From positions 930,001-994,000 of the forward strand of contig NZ_CP017755.1 in assembly GCF_001854325.1 (NCBI RefSeq): a stretch of DNA of 64,000 nucleotides, read 5' to 3'. The notes under the pieces are model-generated. The model had not been told where the DNA came from. It did not search any database and saw only the letters and a program-made list of their open reading frames with translations. Below are positions 8,401 through 18,029 of this stretch, piece after piece (the stretch's first letter is position 1; every line of letters starts with the position of its first letter). The translations under genes were made by a program, and so were the position numbers. This stretch comes from Cupriavidus malaysiensis. Its GTDB lineage: Bacteria > Pseudomonadota > Gammaproteobacteria > Burkholderiales > Burkholderiaceae.

Positions 8401-11400
8401 TACGGCGTCAACGGCGGCGGCACGCTGACCATCTCATCGCCGGACAGTGTGCTGATCGGCGACAACGCGATGCTGAGCGGCGGTGTGCTGGCCGCCGGCA
8501 CGCCGGTTTCGACGCCGGTGAGGCTGAGCCAGCCGCTGACGATCCGGGCGGGGCAACCCCTGCCATTCACGCTGACGGAAACGTTCAGCACGCTCAAGCT
8601 GGATGTCCCTGCCCCCACCGTCATCTCCCTGGTGAACTGGCCCACTGTGCCGACCGCCGCGGACTGGGTCGTGCCGGACGGTGTGGACCTGTCTTCCAAG
8701 GGGAGCAATGGCCTGCTGGTCTACTACAATCCCGGCGACGTGATGCCGGCCGGGACGCTCATCGCCAACGGCCCCGACCACCTCCCGGCCGGGACCGTGA
8801 TCCCCTCGAGCGTCTTCCCGAATGGCATTGCCATCAACCCCTACCATCTCGTCTACGGCGCGGGTTCGGTTCAGACCCGGGACATGACCTACCAGGCCGG
8901 TACCGTGATCCCGGTCGGCGTGGCCCTGGGCCAGACCGTGTCGGTGGTGCCGCTGCCCTCGCTCGGTGGCGCCTTCTTCCGTGCCGGCTTCTCCAGCTAC
9001 GATATCAACGGCGGCCGCGGCGTGCTGATGACGGATGGCACCGCCATCGCACCGGCCATGCCCGTGTACCGCTTCACGTCCGACAGCGTCAAGGCACGCG
9101 CGGGCAGCGATCCGTCCGCGGCGATGTCCTTGTGGCTGCCGCCGCTGTTCGCGGAACAACCGCAGAGCGCGACACTGAGCCAGCGCGCGGGCGCCAGCCT
9201 GGTGCTGCGCTCGCTGGCCAAGTCCGCCAGCGGCGACCCCTCGGGCGGCGCCATCGTGATCGGCAGTAATGCCAGCATCGCCGTCGATGCGGGGCAGAGC
9301 ATCCGGCTCGATGCCTTCGGCCAGGTGACGGTCGATGGCAGCCTGACGGCGCGCGGCGGCAGCATCAGCCTGGTCAATGAAACGGATGGCAGCACGGACC
9401 TGGCGCGCAACTTCGATGCGGCCGGGGTCAACCGCGGCGTGTCGGTGTGGATCGGCCCGCAAGGCCGGCTCGATGTCTCGGGCCAGGCCTACACGGCGGT
9501 GGATGCCCAGGGCCGCCGCTATGGCACGGTCACCGATGGCGGCACCATCAAGGTGAGCGGCGGCACCGCCTTTGTGGTGATCCGCCCTGGCGCCGAACTG
9601 AACGCGGATGGCAGCGCCGCGGCCGTCGATGCGTCGACCGTTGCGGGCCAGGCCGGTGCGGGCGCGATCACGCTGGCGGGCAACGGCGGCAACATCGCGC
9701 TGTCCTCGATGAGCGGCCTGGACCTGGGTGGGAACCTGCATGCCGCGGCGGGCGCAAAAGGGGCCGCCGGCGGGGAACTGTCCGTTGCGCTGGTCACGCC
9801 CGCCTTCCCCGATCCGCTGGCGCAGATCCCGTTCAGCGTGCTGGTGCCCAGCGTGATGACGGTGACGCAGGCGCGTCCGGCCGCGGCGGCCTTGTCCGGG
9901 CCGGGTGCCCCGGTGGCCGCGCTGCCGCTCGGGCAGGCGGCGGTGAGCGCGGACATGGTCAAGCAGGGCGGCTTCAGCGCCCTGTCCCTGTCCTCCGGCG
10001 ACTACCTCGTCTTCTCCGGCGATGTCTCCCTCTCCCTGGACAAGAGTCTCAAGCTCAATGCCGGAGCGTTCACCTCCGGGCCGCGGGTTCCGGGCACCGA
10101 TCCGGCGCTGACGCCAGGCAGCGGCGCCGTCCGCCTGGCGGCGCCCTACGTCATGCTCAGCGGTACGCCGGTGGTCGTGCGCGACGGCAGCCGCAGCGGC
10201 ACCATCTATAACCCGGGGGCTGCTCCGTCGCCGACCACGGCGACCCTGGAGGTGGACGCGAACCAGATCGACGTCCAGGGCCTGGTGGTCTTCTCGGCCC
10301 GCAACAGCTACTTCGATCCCGCGCAGGATACCTATCTCAACTCGCCGGCGCCCGGCTTCCGCGTGGCGAAGCTGGTCAGCCAGGGCGACATCCGTTTCCT
10401 GCCCACCGCCGTCCAGAATGGCACGATGCTGGCATCGTCATGGGACCTGGACCTGGAAGCGGCGCAGGTCTATCCGGCCACCAATGCGGTCGCCAGCGTG
10501 ATCGCCGGCCAGAACAACAACGGCTATGCCGGCACGCTGAGGATCGGCCGCACCACGGCCACGGTGCCGGACGCGCCGCTGTCGGTCTTCGGCCATCTCA
10601 GCCTGGTTGCCCCCGTCATCGAACAGGGCGGGATCGTCCGGGCTCCGTTCGGGGGTATCACGATCGGAGGGAATGCGTACTCGATCCTCGCGCAGACAGT
10701 CGACCTGCTGCCCGGCAGCGTGACGTCGGTATCGATGGCCGGCTTGACGATGCCCTACGGCGGGACGATCGATGGCGTCACATACAACTACAACGGCAAC
10801 GCGGTCCAGGCTTTGAACCTGTCCGGGCATAGCGCAATCGGCGTCCAGTCCGGCGTACAGCTGCAAGGCCAGACCGTGAACGTCCGCGACGGCGCGCTCA
10901 TCGACCTGTCCGGCGGCGGCACGCTGACCGGCGCGGGCTTCGTCTCCGGGCGGGGCGGCTCGGTCGACATCCTCGGCACGCCGCTGGTCAATGCCAACCC
11001 GGCCAACCGCTTCAGCAAGGCGGGCGACAAGGTCTATGCCATCCTGCCCGGCTATGCCTCCGGCTACGCGCCGGTGGCGCCGGAGAACGGCGCCGGCGAC
11101 CCGGCCATCGGCCAGCAGATCACCGTGGGCGCGGGCGTGCCGGGCCTGCCGGCGGGCACCTATACGCTGCTGCCGTCCAACTATGCGCTGCTGCCCGGCG
11201 CCTACCGCGTCGAACTCGGCGCCACCGGCGCCAAGGTGGCGGGCGGCGTGACGGCCGTCGGCGGCGGCACCTATCTCACTTCCGGCGTCATGGGGATCGC
11301 GAACACCGGCATCCGCAGCCAGCTTCCCACCACCGTGCTGGTGACCCCGGGCACGGCAGTGCGCTCGTATTCCCACTACAACGAACAGGGCTACGCCGAC

Positions 11401-14400
11401 TTCCTGACGGCGCAGGCCGCGCTCTCCGGCGGCCTGCGTCCGCTGCTGCCCATCGATGGCAAGGTGCTGGACGTGCAGTTCAATGCGGCCGGCGACATGA
11501 CGATGCCGTCGCCCACGCCGGCGCCGTCCGCGCTGAACTTCGGCGGAACGGTGCTGTTTTCCCCAGCGCAAGGCGGCATCAGCGGCCAGGTGTCGCTGCG
11601 CAATATCGGCGAGGTGTTCAACGAGGTCCCGACAGCGGGCTTTCCCGGCGTCTCGGTGAGTGCCGGCAGCATCAATGCCATCGGCGCGCCGCGCCTGACC
11701 GTCAACGCCTTCGTGGCACAGGCCAACGGCACGCTGCAGTTCGCCGCCAACAATGGCGCGGATCTCTTCATCCGCGATGGCGTGACCCTCCAGGCGGGCG
11801 AGATGTTCCTGGTGGGCGGGAATATCGTGGTGGGCCGTGGCGTCACGCTGTCGACGATCGGCCGGGGCGCGGTGCCGTTCGACTCCGCTTCGACGGGATT
11901 GAACTACTTGGCGGACCCGGTGACGGTGCTCGCCCTGTCGAACGGGAACGTGAACCTGCTCAGTTCCGCCAACAGCAACGGCTCGATCACGGTCGGCGCC
12001 GGTTCGTCGCTGTACGCGGAGGGCACCCTGGCCTTTGCCACCAACGGGCAGTCGAGTCTCGATCCGAGCGCCCATTTCGGCGCGCGCAACATCTCGCTGG
12101 CCGTGGGCACGCTCAATGTGGGCGCCGCCAGCGCCGTCACGGCGGCGGGCGCGAGCGGAGGCCTGCTGATCGACCAGGCGCTGTTCAACACACTGCTGCA
12201 CGGCGACCCGGACCATGGCGCGCCCGCGCTGCAGCGCTTCACCCTGAGCGCGGCCAATGCCATCAACACCTTCGGCAGCACCGGGCTGGATGCCACCGGT
12301 TCCGGCGTCGACCTGCAACTGGCGACGCCCGCGCTCTACGGCTATGGCAACGCCGGCGACCGCGCGACCTTCGCCGCGGACAGGATCGTCTGGAGCGTGG
12401 TGCCGGGCACCTCGCCGCCGGCCGTGGGCGCGGGCGGCCCGGGCACCGGCCTGGGCACGCTGGACCTGGTGGCCAGGGAGATCGACCTGGGCCAGTTTAT
12501 GTCGCTGGACAACGCCAAGGTCAGCCGCACGGTCTATGGCTTCGGCAACGTCAACCTGAAGGCCAGCGAGAAGATCGTGTCGGCCGGCAACGGTTCGCTC
12601 TTCGTCTACCAGGCACCGAGCACGGACGCCGGCGCCGTGTTCGGCCAGAGCGGCAGCGGCGGCAACCTGACGCTGGCGACGCCGCTGCTGACCGGCATGC
12701 AGAAGTCGATCATGGCCTATACGGCGGGCGGGGCGCTGAACGTGGCGCCGCCGCCGGGCCAGGCGCCGAGCCAGGCGGTCTCGACCGTGGCGGGCGCGGA
12801 GATCGACCTGGGCGGCGACAGCGTCGCCATCGGCAGCACCATCCTGCTGCCGAGCGGCAAGCTGGTGGTGAACGCCACCCACGATATCGCGCTGGACGCG
12901 GGCAGCCGCATCGACCTGAGCGGGCGGCCGTCGGCCATCCAGCGGGCCACGGTGTATGGCTTCGGCGGCACGGCCAGCTTGCGCAGCGCGCAGGGCGGCG
13001 TGGTGCAGGCCGGCGGTTCCATCATCGACGTCTCGGCCACCCATGCCAACGCCGGCGAGATCACGATCGATGCCGGCAACGGGCAGGTCGCGCTCAACGG
13101 TACGCTGAACGGCGGCGCGACCGAGGGCCAGGCCAGCGGCGACTTCAGTGCGCGGGCGGGGACGTTCGCCGACTTTGCCGGCCTCAATGCCGCGCTGACC
13201 CGGGGCGGCTTCTTCGATGCGCGCAGCTTCACCGCCAGGCAGGGCGACCTGGTGGTCGGCGACGGCGTGAAGGCGCACCAGGTGTCGATCGCGACGGACG
13301 GCGGGCAGCTGACCGTGAACGGCACCATCGACGCATCGGGGGCGGCGCCCGGGACGATCCGGCTGTCGGCGGCCAAGGGGCTGACGCTGGCAGCGGGCGC
13401 GGTGCTCGATGCGCACGGCACGGTGCTGCAGGTGGACAGCTACGGGCAGCCGATCGAGGCGAAGAACCGCGGCCATGTCGAGCTCACCGCGGCCGGCGGC
13501 ACCCTGTCGCTGCAGCCGGGCGCCGCCATCGACCTGTCGACGCCGGATGGCGTGGCCCATGGCGATATCGTGCTGAATGCGCAGCGCACCGGTGAGACGT
13601 CAGGTGATATCGCCATCAACGCGAGCGGCCCGCTCGCCATCAAGGGCGCGAACAGCCTCGCGCTCAATGCCTTCTGGACCTATGACCTGCCCGGCGGCAG
13701 CGCCATTTCGCAGGCCACGCTCGACGGTTACGACGCCGCCAGCACGGACTTCATCCACGCCGCGCTCGGCAATGCCGCGCTCGCTTCGCGCATGGCGGGC
13801 CTGTCGGCCCTGGGCGCCGCCTTCCACCTGCGGCCGGGCGTCGAGATCGCCTCCAGCGGCGATCTTTCCACCTCGGGCGATATCGACCTGGCCAGGTATC
13901 GCTACGGAGCGGGCGCCGATCGCGACCCGGCATCGGCGACCTACGGCGCCGGCGAACCGATGGCCCTGGTGGTCCGCGCCGGCGGCAACCTGACCATCGG
14001 CGGCAGCCTCTCGGATGGATTCCAGGCCGGCGCATCCGTCGCGCCCACCTTTGCCGCCATCCTGCCGTCTGCCCTGTCCACCGATAAGGTTCACTTCGGC
14101 GCGCAGGGCCAGTTGCTGTGGCGCCTGGTACCCGGCAATATCGTGGCGGTGACCGAGCCTGGGGGATGGACCGTGCCCACGCTGGCCACCGGCGCAGCCC
14201 TGCCTATGCCTTTCCGGCCGCAGGCCGTCGACGGCACCACCTATGCTTCGGGAACCGTCATCCCGTATGGCACGCAATTGAAGCGCCTCAATATCGCGGT
14301 CGGCCTGGAGAACACGGTCACGGGCCTGTCGCTGCAGACGGATCCGGGCAGCCCCGCCGCAGCCGCGACCTCGGCGCGCGCGAGCATGCTGGCGCCCGGT

Positions 14401-17400
14401 TCGCTGTCGGCGTCGCTGCGCCTGGTCGCGGGCGCGGATATCGCCGCGGCCGACCAGCGCGCGCTGCAGGCGACGCAGGCGCTCGGCGGCGGCGGCAACC
14501 TCACGCTCAACGACCCGGCCTACAACGCCGACTTGGCGGGAACCTTCTTCAGCGTGCTGCGCACGGGCACCGGCAGCCTCGACCTGCTGGCCGGCGGCAG
14601 CTTCAGCGAAGCCACGCCTTACGGCGTCTACACCGCCGGCACGCAGTCGGCGCCGCTGAGGACGGCCGACGGCCGCAACCCTTACGATCTTGCCGCGAGC
14701 GTCAGCGGCGGCGCGTCCCAGGCGTGGTACCCCGAGCACGGCGGCGACCTGCTGCTGACGGCGCAACAGGACGTGACCGGCAATATCCAGATCGCGGACA
14801 ACACGCTGCGCTTCGTCGACAGCAACCTGACCAGCAACTGGCTGTGGCGCCAGGGCGGCGGAGGGATCAGCCCTGATCCGGCCGCGTGGTGGATCAACTT
14901 CGGCGCCATGGCAAAGACCAATCCCAACGGTTCCGCCTTGGGGCTGATCGGCTTCCAGGGCATCGGGACCCTGGGCGGCGGCAACCTGACGGTGATCGCC
15001 GGACGCCATGCCGGGGTGACGGCGAACGGCGCCCCTTACAGTTCGACCGGTCTCGATCTCGCCGTCGCCTCCAGCGGCCGGGTCATGGCGGATGGCACCC
15101 TGCTGCAGACCGGCGGCGGCGACCTGACCGTCAAGGTCGGCGGCGTCCTCAATGGCCGCCAGGCCCAGGGTTCCAACGGCTATGCCTCGGACTATTTCGG
15201 CTCGGTGACCGCGCTGCGGGGCGACATCGCCATCGATGCCGGGGCGGTGGGCGTGATCGAGCAGAACACGAGCGGGTCGTACTGGACGTCGTACGATCCC
15301 CGCGTACTGGATGGCGCGACGCTCAAGCGCTCGATGCAGACCCCCGGTCCGACGGTCGTGCCGGGCGACGGCACCGTGACGGTGTCCACGCGCGGCGACC
15401 TGGTGCTGGGCGGCGCCGGCGATGCCGGGATGACGGCGCTCGCGGACAGCGCTGGCATGCTCTACACGGTGCCCGGCGCAAGCGGTGCTCCGGCCAAGAT
15501 CGTCAAGGGCGCCAACGCGCAGTTCACCTTGTGGCGGCCTGCGACGGCGATCCGCCTGCTTGCCGCGGGCGGCGACGTCGCGCCCTTGAACGGCGCCGTG
15601 GCGGGCAGCAGCGGGCAGAACGGCAATGGCTTCTATCCCGGCAGCCTGTCCGTTGCCGCGCCCAATGGTGACATCCGGCTGCGCGAGGTGGACTCCGCGG
15701 GTGCCCTGCCAGGCGTTATCGAGCTGATTCCGTCGCCTATCGGCCAGCTGGAACTGCTCGCGGCAGGGTCGATCTATGGCTCGGGTTCTGTCGTGGCCAT
15801 GTCGGGCGCCGACATGGCCAGCCTGGCGACCCCCGCGCGGCCGCTGTTCCAGACCACCTCGGGCGCGGGCGGCCTCAGCAATGCGGCCGTCGATGGCGCG
15901 GTGCGCGTGAACGCCTCCAACCCGATCGCCTTCGGCGAAGACAACCCCACGAGCAACCTGCATGCCCAGGATCCGCGCCCGGCCCTGGTCTATGCGGGCA
16001 TCGATATCGATGACCTGCAGATCGGACAGGCGCCGGTACGGAGCCGGTCGCCCTCGAGCAATTTCACGCCGACGCACCGTACGTGGTATGTCGCGGCCAA
16101 GCCGTTCGAGGTGCTCGCGGGCCGGGACATCGTGGGGACGGGCCCGGTGCCGAGCGTGTTCCTCAACGTGGGGGCGAACGACATCACCGTGATGCAGGCC
16201 GGCCGCGACATCTTCTATCAGTCGGTCAATGTGGTCGGCCCCGGCCTGCTGCAGGTCCAGGCCGGGCGCAACCTGTACCAGGGCTACTACGGCGCGCTGA
16301 CCAGCGTGGGCGACGTGGTCAACGTGTCGAACAAGTCGGGCGGGGCCGGCATCACGGTGCTGGCCGGGGTCGGCGCGAACGGCCCCGACTACACGGGCTT
16401 CGCCAGGCTCTACTTCGATGCGGCGAACCAGCTGAACGCCGGCACGCCGCTGGCGGGCAGCGGCAAGGTGGCGCATGCCTACGACGGGGAGCTGCTGGCC
16501 TGGCTGCGGCAGCGCTTCGGCTACCAGGGCACGGCGGCTGATGCGCTGGCGTATTTCCTGGCGTTGCCCAAGGCGCAGCAGGGCGTCTTCGCGCGGCAGG
16601 TCTACTTCCAGGAGCTGCTGCTGGGCGGACGCGAGTACAACGACCCGGCGAGCACGCGCTACGGCAGCTACCTGCGCGGGCGCGAGGCCATCGCGACGCT
16701 GTTCCCGGCCATGGATGCGCGCGGCAAGGCGATCGCCTACCGGGGCGACATCACCATGTTCAGCAGCATCACGGGCTCCACCACCGTCAACGGGCAGACG
16801 GTGCCAGTCATCACCGACGCCGGCATCCACACCAACTTCGGCGGCGACATCCAACTGCTCAACCCGGGTGGCCAGACGCTGGTCGGCGTGGAGGGCGTGC
16901 CGGCGGGAGCCGGCGCCGGCCTGATCACGCAAGGCTCGGGCGACATCGCCCTGTATTCGAAGGGCAGCATCCTGCTGGGCCTGTCGCGCGTCATGACCAC
17001 CTTCGGCGGCAGCATCCAGGGCTGGTCGTCGGATGGCGACATCAACGCCGGCCGGGGCTCCAAGACCACGGTGGTGTACACCCCGCCCAAGCGGGTCTAC
17101 GACGCGCTGGGCAATGTCACGGTGTCGCCGAACGTGCCGTCCTCGGGCGCGGGCATCGCCACGCTGAGCCCGATCCCGGAGGTGCCGCCGGGCGACGTGG
17201 ACCTGGTGGCGCCGCTGGGCACCATCGACGCGGGCGAGGCGGGCATCCGGGTCTCGGGCAACGTGAACTTTGCCGCGCTGCAGGTGGTGAACGCGGCCAA
17301 TGTGCAGGTGCAGGGCAAGTCGACCGGCCTGCCGGTGGTGGCCAGCGTCAACGTGGGGGCGCTGAGCAATGCCAGCGCGGTGGCCTCGCAGGCGGCGGCC

Positions 17401-17652
17401 GCGGCGCAGGATGCGATGACGCGCGAGCGCGCCGCGCAGCGCCAGGGCCTGCCATCGATCTTCACTGTGCGCATGCTGGGCGGCGACGCGCAGCCGTCCG
17501 GCACGGGCGAGCCGGCCGCAGCGCAGCCCACGCGCCAGGACCGCGCCAGCTATGACCCCGCCAGTGCTTTCCAGATGATCGGCAACGGGGAGCTGAGCGA
17601 GCGCCAGAAGATGCAGTTGACGTCGGTGGAGCGGAAGAACCTGTCGCGCTGA
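5422..17652 (+). CDS. Giant filamentous haemagglutinin-family exoprotein (TpsA), unit 1
   Basis: The product is about 4,076 residues. A long basic n-region and hydrophobic core end at STAHA, giving a signal peptide. A roughly 90-residue Gln/Ala-rich helical stretch follows. The TPS secretion domain (about residues 147-345) contains 'NRNGVIFSGTSQVDTRNLVAA'. Next come thousands of residues of Gly/Asn/Ser/Val-rich beta-helix. A central block has 'TPYGVYTAGTQSAP', 'AWYPEHGGDL' and 'AWWINFG'. A DUF3739-like C-terminal region spans about 3550-3970 ('REYNDPASTRYGSYLRGREA', 'GGSIQGWSSDGDINAGRG', 'VPPGDVDLVAPLGTIDAGEA'), followed by a short conserved tail. No toxin domain is seen. It should be exported by the single TpsB at 49873 and act as an adhesin or surface fibre, like PdtA. 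The frame opens at GTG 5377, but ATG 5422 has AAGGCGA upstream. It shares near-identical blocks with the unit 3 protein. Confidence 0.9.
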   Translation: MQPSQIVPSHSSRPALARRHQRTERAMRAMRAWQCKPLVQAALLTFVASTAHAAAPAFSSAWFAAKGAAQSAAQQTGRLPNGMPVSALASPTAQQQQASAELQRSLANLGTAAQGIAAMQAAQASARAAAAAANATVPDGLAEGGLKIDTNSLTQGWVNANAPAQTVADGKTTVAIQQTADRAVLNWETFNVGRSTTVDFKQQADWAVLNRVNDPQARPSQIQGQIRGDGTVMIVNRNGVIFSGTSQVDTRNLVAAAARISDGQFSSNGIYGLNGTTPSFTDALGKVEVQAGARIATRAPATVTQGGGYVLLLGGEVGNAGTIATPRGQAVLAAGDSFVIRRGVGTDGNTTSTTRGNEISPQFVASGGTGSAGKVANSGLILAPEGDVTLAGRDVQQLGVAVATTTVNTRGTVHLLNSAADTQGRVTLGPGAVTAVLIDDDGKTTALDSQRDALMQDSAAQDLLRAGAASGLFDNLSKLSDRRDQSRVEIVSGGDVLFQGDSLTLATGGQIAVSATGRSFVANRAQLDVSGAVGVALAMDTNNVKINVQGNEQRDAPGNRDSGNLLNANVWIDRRRLVYVPAGVGGYATERWYTGGGLLEVGGYLGNQGHRIGEWAAQGGTVTLGGKEVVTQAGSSINLSGGSLDVQTGYLKQTWFKAADGTLTKADNAPAGVLYTGVYTGFDDEHPRWGKTAMQSYASPLIAPQQVLQNGYTVGRDAGRLQVSAPTAVLEGEVVARVFNGAQQTQARAAGLADGYKQGQYAVAQAGGLALGQYTGPGRTGVFTSEVKIGTEVGVTPGMGAADALDPQRQNTVWLDAGMLNGFQLGVLDLASGGRIVVSQPLVLADGGQLSLVAPKVDIDANLTVRGGTVNVSNLFQQAGSKFPVALTAADGSSALTLAPGATIDARGVWVNARTDPDALTGLAYLNGGNVTFDSSGDLMLGEGSVIDVSSGGAVLASGKTMGGKGGNVTLVAGDSINQSGDGTLAIKGEIRAYGVNGGGTLTISSPDSVLIGDNAMLSGGVLAAGTPVSTPVRLSQPLTIRAGQPLPFTLTETFSTLKLDVPAPTVISLVNWPTVPTAADWVVPDGVDLSSKGSNGLLVYYNPGDVMPAGTLIANGPDHLPAGTVIPSSVFPNGIAINPYHLVYGAGSVQTRDMTYQAGTVIPVGVALGQTVSVVPLPSLGGAFFRAGFSSYDINGGRGVLMTDGTAIAPAMPVYRFTSDSVKARAGSDPSAAMSLWLPPLFAEQPQSATLSQRAGASLVLRSLAKSASGDPSGGAIVIGSNASIAVDAGQSIRLDAFGQVTVDGSLTARGGSISLVNETDGSTDLARNFDAAGVNRGVSVWIGPQGRLDVSGQAYTAVDAQGRRYGTVTDGGTIKVSGGTAFVVIRPGAELNADGSAAAVDASTVAGQAGAGAITLAGNGGNIALSSMSGLDLGGNLHAAAGAKGAAGGELSVALVTPAFPDPLAQIPFSVLVPSVMTVTQARPAAAALSGPGAPVAALPLGQAAVSADMVKQGGFSALSLSSGDYLVFSGDVSLSLDKSLKLNAGAFTSGPRVPGTDPALTPGSGAVRLAAPYVMLSGTPVVVRDGSRSGTIYNPGAAPSPTTATLEVDANQIDVQGLVVFSARNSYFDPAQDTYLNSPAPGFRVAKLVSQGDIRFLPTAVQNGTMLASSWDLDLEAAQVYPATNAVASVIAGQNNNGYAGTLRIGRTTATVPDAPLSVFGHLSLVAPVIEQGGIVRAPFGGITIGGNAYSILAQTVDLLPGSVTSVSMAGLTMPYGGTIDGVTYNYNGNAVQALNLSGHSAIGVQSGVQLQGQTVNVRDGALIDLSGGGTLTGAGFVSGRGGSVDILGTPLVNANPANRFSKAGDKVYAILPGYASGYAPVAPENGAGDPAIGQQITVGAGVPGLPAGTYTLLPSNYALLPGAYRVELGATGAKVAGGVTAVGGGTYLTSGVMGIANTGIRSQLPTTVLVTPGTAVRSYSHYNEQGYADFLTAQAALSGGLRPLLPIDGKVLDVQFNAAGDMTMPSPTPAPSALNFGGTVLFSPAQGGISGQVSLRNIGEVFNEVPTAGFPGVSVSAGSINAIGAPRLTVNAFVAQANGTLQFAANNGADLFIRDGVTLQAGEMFLVGGNIVVGRGVTLSTIGRGAVPFDSASTGLNYLADPVTVLALSNGNVNLLSSANSNGSITVGAGSSLYAEGTLAFATNGQSSLDPSAHFGARNISLAVGTLNVGAASAVTAAGASGGLLIDQALFNTLLHGDPDHGAPALQRFTLSAANAINTFGSTGLDATGSGVDLQLATPALYGYGNAGDRATFAADRIVWSVVPGTSPPAVGAGGPGTGLGTLDLVAREIDLGQFMSLDNAKVSRTVYGFGNVNLKASEKIVSAGNGSLFVYQAPSTDAGAVFGQSGSGGNLTLATPLLTGMQKSIMAYTAGGALNVAPPPGQAPSQAVSTVAGAEIDLGGDSVAIGSTILLPSGKLVVNATHDIALDAGSRIDLSGRPSAIQRATVYGFGGTASLRSAQGGVVQAGGSIIDVSATHANAGEITIDAGNGQVALNGTLNGGATEGQASGDFSARAGTFADFAGLNAALTRGGFFDARSFTARQGDLVVGDGVKAHQVSIATDGGQLTVNGTIDASGAAPGTIRLSAAKGLTLAAGAVLDAHGTVLQVDSYGQPIEAKNRGHVELTAAGGTLSLQPGAAIDLSTPDGVAHGDIVLNAQRTGETSGDIAINASGPLAIKGANSLALNAFWTYDLPGGSAISQATLDGYDAASTDFIHAALGNAALASRMAGLSALGAAFHLRPGVEIASSGDLSTSGDIDLARYRYGAGADRDPASATYGAGEPMALVVRAGGNLTIGGSLSDGFQAGASVAPTFAAILPSALSTDKVHFGAQGQLLWRLVPGNIVAVTEPGGWTVPTLATGAALPMPFRPQAVDGTTYASGTVIPYGTQLKRLNIAVGLENTVTGLSLQTDPGSPAAAATSARASMLAPGSLSASLRLVAGADIAAADQRALQATQALGGGGNLTLNDPAYNADLAGTFFSVLRTGTGSLDLLAGGSFSEATPYGVYTAGTQSAPLRTADGRNPYDLAASVSGGASQAWYPEHGGDLLLTAQQDVTGNIQIADNTLRFVDSNLTSNWLWRQGGGGISPDPAAWWINFGAMAKTNPNGSALGLIGFQGIGTLGGGNLTVIAGRHAGVTANGAPYSSTGLDLAVASSGRVMADGTLLQTGGGDLTVKVGGVLNGRQAQGSNGYASDYFGSVTALRGDIAIDAGAVGVIEQNTSGSYWTSYDPRVLDGATLKRSMQTPGPTVVPGDGTVTVSTRGDLVLGGAGDAGMTALADSAGMLYTVPGASGAPAKIVKGANAQFTLWRPATAIRLLAAGGDVAPLNGAVAGSSGQNGNGFYPGSLSVAAPNGDIRLREVDSAGALPGVIELIPSPIGQLELLAAGSIYGSGSVVAMSGADMASLATPARPLFQTTSGAGGLSNAAVDGAVRVNASNPIAFGEDNPTSNLHAQDPRPALVYAGIDIDDLQIGQAPVRSRSPSSNFTPTHRTWYVAAKPFEVLAGRDIVGTGPVPSVFLNVGANDITVMQAGRDIFYQSVNVVGPGLLQVQAGRNLYQGYYGALTSVGDVVNVSNKSGGAGITVLAGVGANGPDYTGFARLYFDAANQLNAGTPLAGSGKVAHAYDGELLAWLRQRFGYQGTAADALAYFLALPKAQQGVFARQVYFQELLLGGREYNDPASTRYGSYLRGREAIATLFPAMDARGKAIAYRGDITMFSSITGSTTVNGQTVPVITDAGIHTNFGGDIQLLNPGGQTLVGVEGVPAGAGAGLITQGSGDIALYSKGSILLGLSRVMTTFGGSIQGWSSDGDINAGRGSKTTVVYTPPKRVYDALGNVTVSPNVPSSGAGIATLSPIPEVPPGDVDLVAPLGTIDAGEAGIRVSGNVNFAALQVVNAANVQVQGKSTGLPVVASVNVGALSNASAVASQAAAAAQDAMTRERAAQRQGLPSIFTVRMLGGDAQPSGTGEPAAAQPTRQDRASYDPASAFQMIGNGELSERQKMQLTSVERKNLSR
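5590..8012 (+). repeat. Near-identical tract A (partner 36986-39408)
   Basis: About 2.42 kb of direct repeat, colinear without indels at an offset of 31,396 bases. It codes for the N-terminal extension, the TPS domain and the first beta-helix part. I count about five amino-acid differences by eye over some 800 residues. Similarity drops sharply after 8012. Confidence 0.9.
12451..13587 (+). repeat. Near-identical tract B (partner 43880-45016)
   Basis: About 1.14 kb of direct repeat at an offset of 31,429 bases, inside the beta-helix part of exoproteins 1 and 3. It ends abruptly after GCGCAGCGC, where the two genes become unrelated over short range. Confidence 0.88.
16244..17489 (+). repeat. 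Highly similar tract C (partner 47721-48966)
   Basis: About 1.25 kb of direct repeat at an offset of 31,477 bases, covering the DUF3739-like C-terminal region. The ends are near-identical; the middle carries more mismatches than tracts A and B. Confidence 0.85.
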
Positions 17653-17679
17653 GCGGCGCGGCGCGACACCCTTGCGCTT

Positions 17680-17711
17680 GCCGGAGCGGTCGTGCGTGCG
17701 GCCGCTCCGGC
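17680..17711 (+). terminator. Hairpin downstream of exoprotein gene 1
   Basis: GCCGGAGCGG (17680-17689) and CCGCTCCGGC (17702-17711) form a perfect 10-bp stem with a 12-nt loop, 28 nt after the stop codon. There is no T-tract, so intrinsic termination is likely but not certain. Confidence 0.55.
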
Positions 17712-17827
17712 TGGCGCGCGCCCTGCCGCCGCGCGCGATCGTCCATCGACCTGTGGTGCGGGGAGGGGCACGGGGCGCGGGGCCGCTGCACCGCGCGCCA
17801 TGAAGGTTCCATGACACGGCAATCAGT

Positions 17828-17858
17828 TTGCGGGTTTCCTCCTCCCCAAACGTCTCTT
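17828..17858 (+). promoter_or_regulatory. Predicted ECF promoter upstream of the orphan sigma gene
   Basis: TTGCGG (17828-17833), a 17-nt spacer and CGTCTCTT (17851-17858). It is the same class of site as those before the anti-sigma and exoprotein genes, 172 nt upstream of the sigma start. The rest of 17653-18029 shows no gene; the leader carries short GTCGATG-type repeats. Confidence 0.6.
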
Positions 17859-18029
17859 CAGTGAGGACGGTCGAAACGCCGTGCGCGCCCGGGCCCATCT
17901 CGTAGGTGGGGCGTAGACGGGGACGTCGATGGGAGCGCCGATGGAGGCGTCGATGAGAGCTCGCGTATCGGAGCGGGGCAGGCGTTGGCCGGCTTCGCCC
18001 CGGCCCTGCTAGACGGAGGAAAACCTGTG